A DNA stretch of 64,000 bases, taken from contig NC_020520.1 in NCBI RefSeq assembly GCF_000348785.1, positions 2,356,001-2,420,000 of the forward strand, written 5' to 3'. The notes below the pieces were generated by a model, which saw only the letters and a program-made list of their open reading frames with translations, did no database searches and had not been told where the DNA came from. This DNA is from Ilumatobacter coccineus YM16-304 (GTDB lineage: Bacteria; Actinomycetota; Acidimicrobiia; Acidimicrobiales; Ilumatobacteraceae). The position numbers were made by a program, and so were the translations under genes. Positions 26,683-37,449 of the stretch are shown here, in pieces. Position 1 is the first letter of the stretch. Each line of letters starts with the position of its first letter.

Positions 26683-28827
26683 ATGACCGACACTGTTGAC
26701 GCTGCGGTCGACGGGGGCACCACACCCGTCGCGCCCGGCAAGATCGAGCAAGACCTCTCGTTGCTCGGCGGCGACATCCAAGCCGAGAACTACGGCGCCG
26801 ACGGCGACCAGGTGTTCAAGGTCGTGTCCGAGTTCGAACCCGCCGGGCATCAGCCCCAAGCGATCGAGGCGCTCGCCAAAGGCGTCGAAGACGGCGAGCG
26901 ATTCCAGACGCTGCTGGGCATCACCGGGTCCGGCAAGTCGGCCACCATCGCCTGGACGATCGAGAAGACCCAGCGGCCGACGCTGATCCTGGCGCCCAAC
27001 AAGTCGCTCGCCGCGCAGCTCGCGCAGGAGATGAAGGAGTTCTTCCCGAACAACCGGGTCGAGTACTTCGTGTCGTACTACGACTACTACCAGCCAGAGG
27101 CGTACATCCCGTCGAGCGACACCTTCATCGAGAAGGACAGCTCGGTCAACGACGACATCGACCGACTTCGCCACTCCGCCACCGCAGCGCTGCTCACGCG
27201 ACGCGACACCATCGTGGTGGCGTCGGTCTCGTGCATCTACGGCATGGGCAACCCGGAGGAGTACCGGGGCCACCTGCTCGACCTCAACGTCGGCATCGAC
27301 TACGACATGCGATCGATCCTGCGCCGACTGGTCGACATGCAGTACGACCGCAACGACATGACCCTCGGACGCGGCAACTTTCGCGTGCGAGGCGACACCA
27401 TCGAAGTGCACCCGGCGTACGAAGAGAACGTGCTGCGCATCGAGATGTTCGGCGACACGATCGAGCGGATCACCACGATCGACCCGCTCACCGGCGAACA
27501 ACTCCGCGACCTGCCACGTGCCTACGTCTTCCCGGCCACTCACTACGCCACCAGCGCCGAGCGCCTGCAGACAGCGATGAGCAAGATCGAACACGAGCTG
27601 CAGGTCCGCCTCAAGGAGTTCGAAGACAACGATCAACTGCTCGAAGCGCAACGCCTGCGCATGCGCACCCAGTACGACCTCGAGATGATGAGCGAGGTCG
27701 GCTACTGCAACGGCATCGAGAACTACTCGATGCACATGGACGGTCGTGAGTACGGCGAACCGCCGTTCACCCTGCTCGACTACTTCCCCGACGACTTCCT
27801 GCTCGTCATCGACGAGAGCCACGTGGCGGTGCCGCAGCTGCACGGCCAGTACGCCGGCGACCGCAGCCGCAAAGACATGCTGATCGATCACGGCTTCCGC
27901 TTGCCGTCGGCGCGCGACAACCGCCCGCTCACGTTCGAAGAGGTGCTCGAGCGGATCAACCAGGGGATCTTCCTGTCGGCCACGCCATCCGAGTACGAAC
28001 TCCGCGTGTCGACCAAGGTCGTCGAACAGGTGGTGCGACCGACGGGCCTCATCGACCCCGAGGTCATCGTCAAGCCCACCAAGGGACAGATCGACGACCT
28101 CATGGAGATGGTCAACGGTCGCATCGCCAACGGTGATCGTGTTCTGGTCACGACGCTCACGAAGAAGATGGCCGAAGACCTCACCGACTACCTGCTCGAG
28201 CAGGGGCTGCGGGTCCGCTATCTGCACTCGAACATCGACACGATCCAGCGCATCGAGATCCTCCGCGGACTCAGGCTCGGGGAGTTCGACGTGCTCGTCG
28301 GCATCAACCTGTTGCGAGAGGGTCTCGACCTGCCCGAGGTGTCGTTGGTGTGCATCCTCGACGCCGACAAGGAAGGATTCCTGCGGTCCGAGACCTCGCT
28401 CATCCAGATGATCGGCCGAGCGGCTCGCAACGTGGCCGGACAGGTGGTGATGTACGCCGACAAGATGACGCCGTCGATGACGGCAGCCATCGAGGAAACG
28501 CAACGGCGTCGCGACTTGCAGATCGCCTACAACACCGAGCACGGCATCGACCCGACCACCATCCGCAAGGCGGTGGGAGACATCTTGGAGATGCTGCACG
28601 GCACGAGTGGCAAGACGCCGGTGCCGGGCCAAGACCGCCGTCGCCAGCGCGAACGCGACAAGGTCACCGAAGAGCTCAAGAACCTGCCGCAGCAGGAGCT
28701 GCAACGTCTCATCCAGACCTTGGAAGAGGAGATGCACGCGGCATCGGCCGACTTGAAGTTCGAGTACGCAGCCAAGCTGCGTGACGAGATCAACGACCTC
28801 CGACGCCAGATCACCGACGCCGGTTGA
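26683..28827 (+). CDS. uvrB: UvrABC excinuclease subunit B
   Basis: 714 aa. Walker A is [14 protein letters not shown] (UvrB more often has GVTGSGKT-F, so the Ser is a small variation). The beta-hairpin [12 protein letters not shown] inserts into DNA, Walker B/DEAD-like VIDESH follows, then [27 protein letters not shown] and QMIGRAARN helicase motifs. The C-terminal UVR domain ([24 protein letters not shown]) binds UvrC. An N-terminal extension of about 40 residues precedes the usual start of the family. The start is ATG 26683, just after a LexA box. It loads onto damaged DNA with UvrA and recruits UvrC, both encoded in this window. Confidence 0.97.
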   Translation: MTDTVDAAVDGGTTPVAPGKIEQDLSLLGGDIQAENYGADGDQVFKVVSEFEPAGHQPQAIEALAKGVEDGERFQTLLGITGSGKSATIAWTIEKTQRPTLILAPNKSLAAQLAQEMKEFFPNNRVEYFVSYYDYYQPEAYIPSSDTFIEKDSSVNDDIDRLRHSATAALLTRRDTIVVASVSCIYGMGNPEEYRGHLLDLNVGIDYDMRSILRRLVDMQYDRNDMTLGRGNFRVRGDTIEVHPAYEENVLRIEMFGDTIERITTIDPLTGEQLRDLPRAYVFPATHYATSAERLQTAMSKIEHELQVRLKEFEDNDQLLEAQRLRMRTQYDLEMMSEVGYCNGIENYSMHMDGREYGEPPFTLLDYFPDDFLLVIDESHVAVPQLHGQYAGDRSRKDMLIDHGFRLPSARDNRPLTFEEVLERINQGIFLSATPSEYELRVSTKVVEQVVRPTGLIDPEVIVKPTKGQIDDLMEMVNGRIANGDRVLVTTLTKKMAEDLTDYLLEQGLRVRYLHSNIDTIQRIEILRGLRLGEFDVLVGINLLREGLDLPEVSLVCILDADKEGFLRSETSLIQMIGRAARNVAGQVVMYADKMTPSMTAAIEETQRRRDLQIAYNTEHGIDPTTIRKAVGDILEMLHGTSGKTPVPGQDRRRQRERDKVTEELKNLPQQELQRLIQTLEEEMHAASADLKFEYAAKLRDEINDLRRQITDAG

Positions 28828-28834
28828 CCGGAGT

Positions 28835-28865
28835 TGGTTACATCGCTCCCGGAGCGATGTAACCA
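28835..28865. terminator. Perfect palindrome after uvrB
   Basis: 15-bp arms 28835-28849 and 28851-28865 around one base, 7 bp after the uvrB stop. No T-tract. Confidence 0.7.
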
Positions 28866-28888
28866 GGTTGGCGGCAGCGGAGACGCGA

Positions 28889-28922
28889 AACCGGCGGGCC
28901 GCATTGCTGCGACCCGCCGGTT
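28889..28922. terminator. Second hairpin between uvrB and the beta-helix gene
   Basis: AACCGGCGGG (28889-28898) pairs with CCCGCCGGTT (28913-28922) around a 14-base loop. It lies between convergent genes and probably serves the minus-strand gene. Confidence 0.65.
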
Positions 28923-28958
28923 GTCGATCACGGAGTGATCCGAGTGGTCAGCGTGTGA

Positions 28959-31900
28959 TCATGCGTCGACGCTCGTGGCGGTGACGAAGCTCAGCACGTC
29001 GATCGTGTAGTGCGCCGTCGCCGACGTGAACAAGCACACGTCACCGTCGTCGGACAGATCGACCAGGGTGGCGTTCGAGATGTTGACGCCCGCCCGGTAG
29101 TTGAGCGACGCAGCCACGGGCGGCGTCTCGGTGCACGGGTACAGCGTGGCGTATCCGACCGCAGCGGGGTTGATCGCTGCGAGGTTGACGACGACGGCGA
29201 TGGCGTCGTCCGGAACATCGCTGCGCCCGGCGATCGGCACGGAGATGAAGTGACCCGCATCCACTTGGCCGTCACCCTGAGCGATCCCGTCGACGGTCAC
29301 CTGGCCGGTGCCGGTACGGGTCTCGAGCAGGCGGCTCGGGTTGAGGGTGCCGACATCGGTGCCGGGTGAGGCGTAGCCGATGACGTCGATGGTCAGGTCG
29401 GTCGCATCCTCGGAGAACACACACAGCACGCCATCGCTCGACAGTGCGACGAGCGTGGTGTTGGAGATGTTCGTTCCCGCCGTGTAGTTGAGCGATGCCG
29501 CAACCGGCTGCTCGGAGTCACACGGGAAGAGGGTGATGTACCCGGTGTCGGTCGGGTTGACCGCCGCCACGTTGACCATGGCGGCCACGGCGTCGTCGGC
29601 GACGCCGGCGCGACCGGCGACCTGCACCTCGATGGTGTTGCCGGCGGTGATGGCTCCGTCGCCCTGCGAGCGACCGTCGATGGTGGTGAGACCCTCGCCG
29701 ATTCGCGTCTCGAGCAGTCGAGCCGGGGCGACGAAGTCGATGCGACTCGTCACCGGCATGTAGCCGACGACGTCGAGCGCCAAGCCCGTCGTGTTCGACG
29801 CGAACGCACACACGTCGCCGTCGTCGGACAGCTCGACGAACGTCGCGTTGGAGATGGAGACTCCCGCTTCGAAGTTGAGCGATGCCGCCGTGGGCACCTC
29901 GTCGGTACACGGGTACAGGGTGACGTATCCGTTGCCGCTCGGGTTGATCGCTGCGATGTTGACCATTGCACCGACCGCATCGGCGGTGACGTCACCGCGC
30001 TCGGCCACCGGAATGGTGATCGAGGTACCTGCCGGAACCGGACCTTCGCCCTGGGCGATGCCGTCGATGGTGACGTTGCTTCCGGTTCCACGGGTGTCGA
30101 GGAATCGGGCCGGGTCGACGGCGATCAGGTCGCTGTACGGGCTCACCGAGATGGTGAACGTCGTTTCCGCGGTCTGATCGGCAGAGTCGGTGGCCGTACA
30201 GGTGACGGTGTTGTCACCGACGGGGAACTCGGTTCCGGAAGCCGGGGTGCAGACGACGGTCGGGAGAGTCTCCGTGTCGTCGTCGGCTGCTTCGGGAAGC
30301 GGGTACTCGACGGTGGCGCTACTGGCGCCCGGTTCGGTGACCACCGAGATGTCGTCCGGTGTTGCCGGGAACGTCGGGGGAGCGTCGGGCGTGGGCCCTT
30401 CGCCCTCGGCGGGGTCGTGCGTGTTGGTCACGTTGGCCGGGGTGCTCGGCACACCGTCGGCGACGGTGACCGGCGAACCGGTGATGTCGACGGTCCACTC
30501 GGTGCCCGGATCGGTCTGCGTCACGGTGTAGTCGCCGTGGTACAGATCGCTCCAGGTGAGCGTTTCGGTCGAGGAGCCAGCGAGCTGGCAGTCGGCCACC
30601 ACGTGGCTCGGGCCTTCGATGCAGATCTCGAATGTCTGAGCTGCGTCGGGGGTGACGCCGTTCCAGTCGACCGTGTTGACCACGTCGAGTTCGTTGGCGC
30701 CGGGGCAGTCGTCGAGGACGAGGTTGCCGGTGCCGGCGGGGCCGTCGAGCCACGGGCAGACCGAGACGTTCAGCGACACGGAGTCGCCGGTGCCGGGGCC
30801 TTCGCCGCTCGGGCCGGACGCATCGCCCCACCAGTTCTCGATGGCGTTGGTCTGGCTGAGGGTTTCGTTGATGACGCCGGCGACCACGTTGCCGGTGATG
30901 TTGTTACCCGACACGATGACGTCGGTGGGCGTGGCGTTGTTCTTGCCCGGCTCACCGAACCGAATCCCTCGCTCGTTGCCGGTGATGTCGTTGCCGGTGA
31001 TCGTGACTCCGGTCAGTTCGGCAGGGTGTGCACCGTACGTGCCGCCGTCGTCACGAGCCTTGATGGTGAGGCCCGTGCCTTCCTCGACACCGAGACCGTT
31101 GCGGTCGAATGTCGAGTTGACGATCGTGATGTTCTGGTAGGTCTCCTCGCCCTTCAGGTTGATGTCGAAGCCGGAGTTCCACTTGGCGTTGTAGAACGTC
31201 GTGTCGAGTCCGTTGTTGACCACCGTGACGTTGTCGAAGGTGGTGTCGGAGAGCTTCTCGACGTAGATGCCCTTGACTTCGTTGTTGCTGAACGAGGTGT
31301 CGGTGACCTGCACGTTGCTCACGTTGCTGCCGCCCGGACCCCAGTCGCCGTGCTTGGCGAAGTACCAGCCGTAGACGAGGTCGTCGAACGCCGAATCGGT
31401 GATGACGACGTCGGACAGCGAGGCGTTGGTCGAGACCTTGAGGCCGACCTCGGCTTCGTAGGCGGCACCGGAGTTGGTGCCGATCACCTTGACGTTGTCG
31501 AACTCGACGAACTGGACCGGAGCCGGACCGTTGACGTTGAAGCCGTACTCGCCGACGGGCTCGAGGCGGAGGTCTTGGAACAGCAGCGGATCAGCGGCGG
31601 ACTGACCCGACGCCTGGATCGTGACGAGCGCCTCGTTCGCGCTCTTCTGCAGGACGGTGTTGCTGGCCTCGCTGGATCCGCTGCCGGAGCCGATGATCTT
31701 GACGTGTTCGTCGACCACGACGTTGCCCTGGTAGGTGCCGGGCAGCACGCGAATCGTGTCGCCGGGTTCGGCGTGGTCGACCGCTGCCTGGATCGTCATG
31801 TCGTCGAAGCCGATCGTGCCGACCCAGAAGTCGCCGGTGGCCACTTCGTTGACGTACGACGACTCAGGGTTCGTCAGCGCGAGGGCGAACTCGATCGCCT

Positions 31901-33521
31901 CGCTGCGCGTGTTCTGGTAGAAGGTGAACAGTTCGCCGCCGGCGCGGTGATCGTCGTTCGCCACCGTGTAGTCGAAACCGTTGACGGTGAGGTTCGTGAC
32001 CGGTGCCGGGTTACCCGGATCGTTGTAGTTGCCGGTCTCGACGTAGACCGGGTTGGCCTCGCCGAAGCTGTTCGTGCCCTGGATCGTGACGTTGTTCGAG
32101 CCGATCGAGTAGTAGCGGCCATAGGTGTAGATGGCGAGGCCGCCCCAGGCGTTGTTGCTGGTCGTGACGTTCTCGAACACGATGTCGTTCGAGTCGGTCG
32201 CCGAGAGACCGTTGCCGCTCGGGACGTCATGGACTTCGACGTTCGTGATGAGGCCGCCGTCGACGCCGTTGAGGTCGATACCGGTGCGCTTGCTGTTGTT
32301 CACCACGACGTCGTCGACGGTGATGTTGGAGAGTCGGGTCGGGGACGACGACGAGATCTTCAAGCCGTACGTGCCGGCCGGGTTGCCGGTGAGGGTGAAG
32401 CCTTCGAGCGTGACGTCGTCGGCGGTGACCGCGACGCTGTAGCTGGCGTGAGCGCTCGCGTCGATGGTGACGACGTCGGAGCCGGCGCCATCGAGCGTGA
32501 GCGGCTTGTCGACGTCGAGACCGTCGGGCACCGGGTAGGTGCCTGCGGCGACGATGACGTTGCCGTTCGGGTCGACGCGATCGATGGCGGTCTGGATCGT
32601 GCGCAGTGCATCGGCCGGGCCGGTACCACCATTCACGTCACTGCCCGTCGCAGCATCGACGTAGCAGTCGGTGGTGCACGGTGGTGGCGAGCTGGATTCG
32701 AGGCTCACGTCGTCGATCAGGAAACCGAACCCCGAGGTGGCCGGGGCGGCTGTCCCGGACACGCGGAAGAGCAGCGAGTCGACCGTCCGAGGCTCCGGGG
32801 GTTCACAGTTGCGGAAGTAGTCCTCCCACGACTTCCCGGTGTGCACCAGAGTTCCGTCGACGAAGACCTCGACGACGTCGTTGTCGACGCCGTCGTTGAA
32901 GCCCATACGGAGACGAGCGGTGTGCACAGCGGTGCGATCGAGCCCCGTCGCGACGGTCGTGAAGACAAAGTTGTCGAGGTCGGCGCAGGTGCCGCCGAGT
33001 GTGGTGTCGTAGCCGTAGTAGCTGACTTCGAGGCCGGTCGGCGTGTCGGTCATGCCGAGCCAACCCATCCGGCCGCCATCGCCGCGATCGGGGCTGACGA
33101 CGACGGAGAGTCCGGGCTGTTCTGCACCGGGGGCGGCCGAGGCGAAGCTCCACTCGGCTTCGAAGCTCGTCTGGCGCGGACCGGTCGACTTGCCGCCGTT
33201 TTCGGCGTCGGTCTCGCCTGCCTCTTCGGTGAGCGGCTTGGAGAACGTCTGGTCTCCGAACCCACCGCTCGTTACGGCGTTGGAGATCCGGAGGCTGCGA
33301 TTGCCGAGCGACGGGTGTGTCGCGCTGGCGTCGACGACTTCGACGTCATACGGCCCGCTGATCTCCCATCCGTCTTGTCCGTCGACCGAGCCGAGGGCGA
33401 ACGATTCGAAGTCGCTGCCGACTGCGTCGGCCGAGGCGATCGGGGTGTTGATGGCCGTTGGTATGGCCAGTCCGGCAGCCGCCACGGCGAATGCCGCGAC
33501 GGATTTACTGAGTTTCTTCAT
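28959..33521 (-). CDS. Large secreted multidomain beta-helix protein
   Basis: 1520 aa with a signal peptide (MKKLSKSVAAFAVAAAGLAIPTA cut after ASA). In order: a lectin/LamG-like jelly roll (about 45-270, LRMGFNDGVDNDVVEVFVDG), a right-handed parallel beta-helix (about 280-900) opening with YVDAATGSDVNGG and holding many PbH1-type NxVxxN turns, a SpaA/prealbumin-like region (about 960-1040), an HYR domain (about 1047-1127, VVCTPASGTEFPVGDNTVTC) and three DTR repeats (from about 1134). Beta-helices of this kind bind or cleave polysaccharides; no pectate-lyase catalytic set was recognised. The start is ATG 33521 after GGAAGGA. An adhesin or carbohydrate-active surface protein is likely. Confidence 0.85.
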   Translation of the reverse strand: MKKLSKSVAAFAVAAAGLAIPTAINTPIASADAVGSDFESFALGSVDGQDGWEISGPYDVEVVDASATHPSLGNRSLRISNAVTSGGFGDQTFSKPLTEEAGETDAENGGKSTGPRQTSFEAEWSFASAAPGAEQPGLSVVVSPDRGDGGRMGWLGMTDTPTGLEVSYYGYDTTLGGTCADLDNFVFTTVATGLDRTAVHTARLRMGFNDGVDNDVVEVFVDGTLVHTGKSWEDYFRNCEPPEPRTVDSLLFRVSGTAAPATSGFGFLIDDVSLESSSPPPCTTDCYVDAATGSDVNGGTGPADALRTIQTAIDRVDPNGNVIVAAGTYPVPDGLDVDKPLTLDGAGSDVVTIDASAHASYSVAVTADDVTLEGFTLTGNPAGTYGLKISSSSPTRLSNITVDDVVVNNSKRTGIDLNGVDGGLITNVEVHDVPSGNGLSATDSNDIVFENVTTSNNAWGGLAIYTYGRYYSIGSNNVTIQGTNSFGEANPVYVETGNYNDPGNPAPVTNLTVNGFDYTVANDDHRAGGELFTFYQNTRSEAIEFALALTNPESSYVNEVATGDFWVGTIGFDDMTIQAAVDHAEPGDTIRVLPGTYQGNVVVDEHVKIIGSGSGSSEASNTVLQKSANEALVTIQASGQSAADPLLFQDLRLEPVGEYGFNVNGPAPVQFVEFDNVKVIGTNSGAAYEAEVGLKVSTNASLSDVVITDSAFDDLVYGWYFAKHGDWGPGGSNVSNVQVTDTSFSNNEVKGIYVEKLSDTTFDNVTVVNNGLDTTFYNAKWNSGFDINLKGEETYQNITIVNSTFDRNGLGVEEGTGLTIKARDDGGTYGAHPAELTGVTITGNDITGNERGIRFGEPGKNNATPTDVIVSGNNITGNVVAGVINETLSQTNAIENWWGDASGPSGEGPGTGDSVSLNVSVCPWLDGPAGTGNLVLDDCPGANELDVVNTVDWNGVTPDAAQTFEICIEGPSHVVADCQLAGSSTETLTWSDLYHGDYTVTQTDPGTEWTVDITGSPVTVADGVPSTPANVTNTHDPAEGEGPTPDAPPTFPATPDDISVVTEPGASSATVEYPLPEAADDDTETLPTVVCTPASGTEFPVGDNTVTCTATDSADQTAETTFTISVSPYSDLIAVDPARFLDTRGTGSNVTIDGIAQGEGPVPAGTSITIPVAERGDVTADAVGAMVNIAAINPSGNGYVTLYPCTDEVPTAASLNFEAGVSISNATFVELSDDGDVCAFASNTTGLALDVVGYMPVTSRIDFVAPARLLETRIGEGLTTIDGRSQGDGAITAGNTIEVQVAGRAGVADDAVAAMVNVAAVNPTDTGYITLFPCDSEQPVAASLNYTAGTNISNTTLVALSSDGVLCVFSEDATDLTIDVIGYASPGTDVGTLNPSRLLETRTGTGQVTVDGIAQGDGQVDAGHFISVPIAGRSDVPDDAIAVVVNLAAINPAAVGYATLYPCTETPPVAASLNYRAGVNISNATLVDLSDDGDVCLFTSATAHYTIDVLSFVTATSVDA

Positions 33522-33759
33522 GGGTGTCCTTCCGCTGAGACGGGTCATCGTGGCATGGCGTGGACAGAGAAATCAAACGAAACACAGACCCTTTTGTGCA
33601 CTTTTTTGCGCCAGTTCTTCCTGAGTGTGGTAGAGGAACGCAGAGCGTGTTCAGGTGGCCGCGGCGCAGCGTCTCGGCTTGACGATTTACTGTTCGTCGA
33701 CCGAACGACGAGACCGAAGATCAGGCCGACTCCCAGCGTGCAGTGCGTAAGGTGCGACG

Positions 33760-34875
33760 ATGCGCGAGCTGCACGATCTGGCCGAGTTCGACCGGTTCGT
33801 CGAGACGACGGAGCGTCTCGACGGCGTCATCGTTCAAGGGGTCGACCTGTCGGAACGACTCGACGTGATCACGTCGTTGAGCTGCGTCGGAGCGACCTTC
33901 CTCGGTTGTCGGCTGACCGGGGAAGCGCTCGAGCACGTGATCGGAAGCGGTGCCGTCGTGTTCCCCCGATTGCCCGACCTGCCGTTCGATCCCTATCGCC
34001 CGCGCCTCTACGGACAGGGTGAACTGCTCGATGGTTGGATCCCGGGCGACCCGCGCTCGTTCGACGAGGACGCGCTCGATTCGAAGATCTATCGCTGGGC
34101 CTCACGACACGACAAGGGGTCGAACATTCCGGTGCTCGACGCACTAGCGCAACGCCTCCACGATCACGCGATCGACGACGCATTGGGTGAACACCTGGAT
34201 GGCCATCCTGACGTGGTGGCAGTGATGGGCGGCCACTCGATGACGCGGACCGACCCGGCGTTCCGAACCGTTGCCGAGCTCGGGCGAGCGATGTCGCGCG
34301 AAGGATGGCATGTGGCGACCGGCGGCGGCCCCGGCGCGATGGAAGCCGCCAACCTCGGTGCATGGCTCTCGCCGTACCCCGACGAAGCGCTCGACGCCGC
34401 GCTCACGCTGCTTGCCATCGAGACCGACTTCCACCAGGCCGACCCGTACTTGCGCGCCGGGCAGTCGGTGCTCGACGCGTTCCCCGACGGAGCAGCCAGC
34501 CTGGCCGTGCCCACGTGGTTCTACGGACACGAGCCGACGAACCAGTTCGCCACGCTCGTCGGCAAGTACTTCGCCAACTCGATCCGCGAGGACGGTCTTC
34601 TGGCGATCGCCACGCGAGGCGTCGTGTTCTCGCCCGGTGCCGCAGGGACGACGCAGGAAGTGTTCCAGGACGCGACACAGAACCACTATGCGGTCTTCGG
34701 CAACGTGAGTCCGATGGTCTTCCTCGACAGTGGCTTCTGGCGAGATGACCTGCCGGCCGAACCACTGCTCCGCAAGCTCGCCGGTGATCGCCCGTACGCA
34801 GCCCTCATCGGCGTGGCCGACGATGCGGCCGAGGCGATGGAGTTCCTGGTCGCCCACCCGCCACAGAACGTCTGA
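33760..34875 (+). CDS. LOG-family Rossmann nucleotide-binding protein
   Basis: 371 aa. The core carries VVAVMGGHSMTRTDPAF, ATGGGPGAMEAAN and VFSPGAAGTTQEVFQD; the last matches the PGGxGTxxE signature of LOG/TIGR00730 proteins, which include cytokinin-nucleotide phosphoribohydrolases and PpnN-type nucleosidases. It is longer than LOG (about 200 aa), with an N-terminal region of about 150 residues, as in PpnN-type proteins. The function is probably nucleoside-monophosphate hydrolysis, with the substrate unknown. AAGGTG precedes the ATG. Divergent from the beta-helix gene. Confidence 0.75.
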   Translation: MRELHDLAEFDRFVETTERLDGVIVQGVDLSERLDVITSLSCVGATFLGCRLTGEALEHVIGSGAVVFPRLPDLPFDPYRPRLYGQGELLDGWIPGDPRSFDEDALDSKIYRWASRHDKGSNIPVLDALAQRLHDHAIDDALGEHLDGHPDVVAVMGGHSMTRTDPAFRTVAELGRAMSREGWHVATGGGPGAMEAANLGAWLSPYPDEALDAALTLLAIETDFHQADPYLRAGQSVLDAFPDGAASLAVPTWFYGHEPTNQFATLVGKYFANSIREDGLLAIATRGVVFSPGAAGTTQEVFQDATQNHYAVFGNVSPMVFLDSGFWRDDLPAEPLLRKLAGDRPYAALIGVADDAAEAMEFLVAHPPQNV

Positions 34876-34918
34876 GCAGCGCAGCCGCTCGTCGTCGGCA
34901 GCGCAGCGCGTGCCGGCG

Positions 34919-35713
34919 TCAGCTTCGAGCGCGGCCGTCGAGTCGCTCGCCCGACCTGGTCGTCGGCGCGTGCGACTTCTCTCGGTACAGGTCGGCGTCG
35001 GCACGCCCGAGCGTCGCGTCGATGCTGGCAGCGGGGGAGTGCAAGGCGAGACCCACCGAACAGCGCGCCCGCGCCGTCGACCCGTCGGGGGCAGCGAACG
35101 CGACGTCGCCGAGTGACGCCCTCAGCTCGTCGGGGGCGGTCGGGTCGAACACGGCGGCGGCGAACTCGTCTCCACCGATGCGAGCGACGACTGCACGTGG
35201 CCCGGCAGCGTGCTGCAGGCGCTCGGCGACCTGTCGGAGCAACTCGTCGCCGGTCGCGTGGCCGAAGGTGTCGTTGACGAGTTTGAACCGATCGACATCG
35301 ACGATCGCGATCGACAGCGACGAGGCATCGGTGGGGTGCAGGTCGCGCATGGCGTCGAAGAAGCCTCGTCGGTTGAGGAGCCCGGTGAGCGGGTCGCGGC
35401 GCGCGAGTTGCTCGAGATCCTGACGTGCTGCCGAGAGTTCGTCGATCACCGTCGATGCGGTGCCGAGCGCCGTGGCGAACTGCACGCTGACCAGCGGTGC
35501 GACGATCAGCGGGATCAGGAACGGGAGGATGAGCACCAGGTTGTAGGTGTCGAGCGCTTCGTCGATGCCGTAGACGCCGAAGATCAGCGAGTAGCAGAGC
35601 AGGCACGAGACGACGCACGAGAACGCGGTCGAGACGAGCACGACCTTGGCGGTGCCGCTTCGGCGTTGCCACAGCGCGAGTCGCTGCTGGAATCCTGAGA
35701 GCTCGTACCCCAC
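34919..35713 (-). CDS. Membrane diguanylate cyclase
   Basis: 264 aa. Two transmembrane segments (about 24-46 and 58-80) are followed by a GGDEF domain with DPLTGLLNRRGF, IVDVDRFKLVND and an intact RIGGDEF near residue 180. It should make cyclic di-GMP from two GTP. The RxxD inhibitory site five residues before GGDEF is absent, so product inhibition of the usual kind is unlikely. It lies in a convergent pair with the LOG-family gene (44-bp gap). Confidence 0.9.
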   Translation of the reverse strand: MGYELSGFQQRLALWQRRSGTAKVVLVSTAFSCVVSCLLCYSLIFGVYGIDEALDTYNLVLILPFLIPLIVAPLVSVQFATALGTASTVIDELSAARQDLEQLARRDPLTGLLNRRGFFDAMRDLHPTDASSLSIAIVDVDRFKLVNDTFGHATGDELLRQVAERLQHAAGPRAVVARIGGDEFAAAVFDPTAPDELRASLGDVAFAAPDGSTARARCSVGLALHSPAASIDATLGRADADLYREKSHAPTTRSGERLDGRARS

Positions 35714-35880
35714 AACCAGGTATCGGCATTCGGCGCCCGGTCTGAAGCGCTCGGTACGTGGTGTCCGACACCCCTCATACCGGGCGGCTACCTTGAGTTC
35801 ATCTTCGGTTCACCTTCGAACAGCGGACCGACATGTCGATGGGGTCGAAGCGGGCCCTCGGATCTGGGAACGTGCTATCG

Positions 35881-37449
35881 ATGTCGAGACATTCCGAGCG
35901 AGCGGCGTTGCAGCGGTGGGCGTGGGCGCTCGCCGTGTCCGCCGTGCTCGGAGTCGCGTGCAGTGGTGCCGACGACGAGTCGAGCGAGTCGGTCCCCTCG
36001 GTGCCGGCAACCGACACCGGTGACGAGGCCCTGACCGAGACCGAGCTGCAACCGGAGGCCGATGCGTCACCTCGGGCAGATGAACCCGTCGACGACAGCT
36101 CGGCAGACGAGAGCACGACCGAGGAGATCGCCGCAGCGGAGAACGACACCCAGGAAAGCGCCGCAAACGAACCGGAGGCGGATGACGGACCGCGTGCTCG
36201 GTGGGAGACCGGCGACTCCGACTACCTGTTCGACCAGAATCTGCTCCACACGTACGAGCTGACGATCCCCGACGAGCATCTGGCCATCCTCGATGGCGAC
36301 CCTGCGGCTGAGGAATACGTCGAGGGAAGCCTCACGTTCGAGGGGGAGACCCTCGACGCCGTCGGCATTCGGTACAAGGGCTCGATCGGCAGCTTCCTCG
36401 GATGCACCTCGGGGCCGAACCCGATACGACCGTCGGGGGAGAAGACCTGCTCCAAACTCTCGATGAAGATCAAGATCAACTTGAACGAGAAGGTCGAGTT
36501 CTACGGGTTGCGACGAGTACAGCTTCACGCCATGAACCTCGACTCGACGTTGATGCACGATCGGCTCGGCTACTGGATGTTCGAGCAGGCGGGCGTGGCC
36601 GGACCGCGTTCGACACACGCTCGCCTGCTGATCAACGGCGAGTTCGCCGGGCTGTTCGCGATGACCGAGCAGATCGACGGACGCCTCGTCCGCGACCGGT
36701 TCGACGACGGCACCGGCAACGTCTACAAGGAGGTGTGGCCGTTCGACGACACCGGAACCGTGCAGCCCGACGACGTGTTCGTCGACGGGCTCGAGACGAA
36801 CGAAGACGACGACCCCGACGCCGACATCATCCGTGCATTTGCAGCCGACATCCTCGACAGCGGCGCGGTGACCGACCCCGACGCAGCGCGCGACGTGATC
36901 GACCGGTGGACCGATCTCGACGCCTTCATCGCGTACGCGGTCGTCGACCGAGCGATCGCCCACGAAGACGGGCCGTTCCACTGGTACTGCCTCGATGGTC
37001 CGTGCGAGCCGCACAACTTCTACTGGTACGAAGACCCGACCGAGCGCAAGCTCCACCTGATCCCGTGGGACCTCGACAACGCCTTCGACAACCTCGTCGA
37101 CGACGTCAATCCGATCACGTCGATCGCCGACGAGTGGGGTGCGACACGTAGCGACTGCCAACCGTTCGCGTACGGACCACTCGGCCTGCTGCAACGGTCT
37201 GCCGGGTGCGACCCCCTGGTGGCAGCCTGGTCGTCGCTGGCGGACGACTACGAGCGCGTTCGACGTGAACTCTTCACCGGCCCGCTGTCGCTCGACCGCC
37301 TGCTCGACCGACTCGACGTGTGGGCCGAGCAGATCGAACCGGTGGTCGTCGAGCAGCAGGCCGAACTCGACGACGCCCTCACCGTCGACAACTGGAAGGC
37401 CGCGCTCGCCACGCTGGCCGAGAACCTCACGATCGCCTTGGAGAACTGA
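35881..37449 (+). CDS. CotH-family lipoprotein
   Basis: 522 aa from the ATG at 35881, which gives a clean export signal (SRHSERAALQRWAWALAV ... GVAC with a likely lipidated Cys). ATGs at 35833 and 35839 would give a longer N-terminus. An acidic low-complexity linker (about residues 25-110) precedes a CotH domain (about 120-500) with TYELTIPDEHLAIL, AVGIRYKGSIGSF, YGLRRVQLHAMNLDSTLMHDRL and the metal-site-like IPWDLDNAF. CotH proteins are atypical protein kinases. The stop overlaps the DUF4956 start (TGATG), and a VTC gene follows. Confidence 0.82.
   Translation: MSRHSERAALQRWAWALAVSAVLGVACSGADDESSESVPSVPATDTGDEALTETELQPEADASPRADEPVDDSSADESTTEEIAAAENDTQESAANEPEADDGPRARWETGDSDYLFDQNLLHTYELTIPDEHLAILDGDPAAEEYVEGSLTFEGETLDAVGIRYKGSIGSFLGCTSGPNPIRPSGEKTCSKLSMKIKINLNEKVEFYGLRRVQLHAMNLDSTLMHDRLGYWMFEQAGVAGPRSTHARLLINGEFAGLFAMTEQIDGRLVRDRFDDGTGNVYKEVWPFDDTGTVQPDDVFVDGLETNEDDDPDADIIRAFAADILDSGAVTDPDAARDVIDRWTDLDAFIAYAVVDRAIAHEDGPFHWYCLDGPCEPHNFYWYEDPTERKLHLIPWDLDNAFDNLVDDVNPITSIADEWGATRSDCQPFAYGPLGLLQRSAGCDPLVAAWSSLADDYERVRRELFTGPLSLDRLLDRLDVWAEQIEPVVVEQQAELDDALTVDNWKAALATLAENLTIALEN

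Noticed and set aside
26485-28737. A 750-residue gene antisense to uvrB
   Set aside because: A Val/Asp/His/Arg-rich shadow frame typical of high-GC coding DNA; no motif, and uvrB is certain.
30417-34022. A 1201-residue plus-strand gene opposite the beta-helix gene
   Set aside because: Shadow composition and overlap with two well-supported genes.
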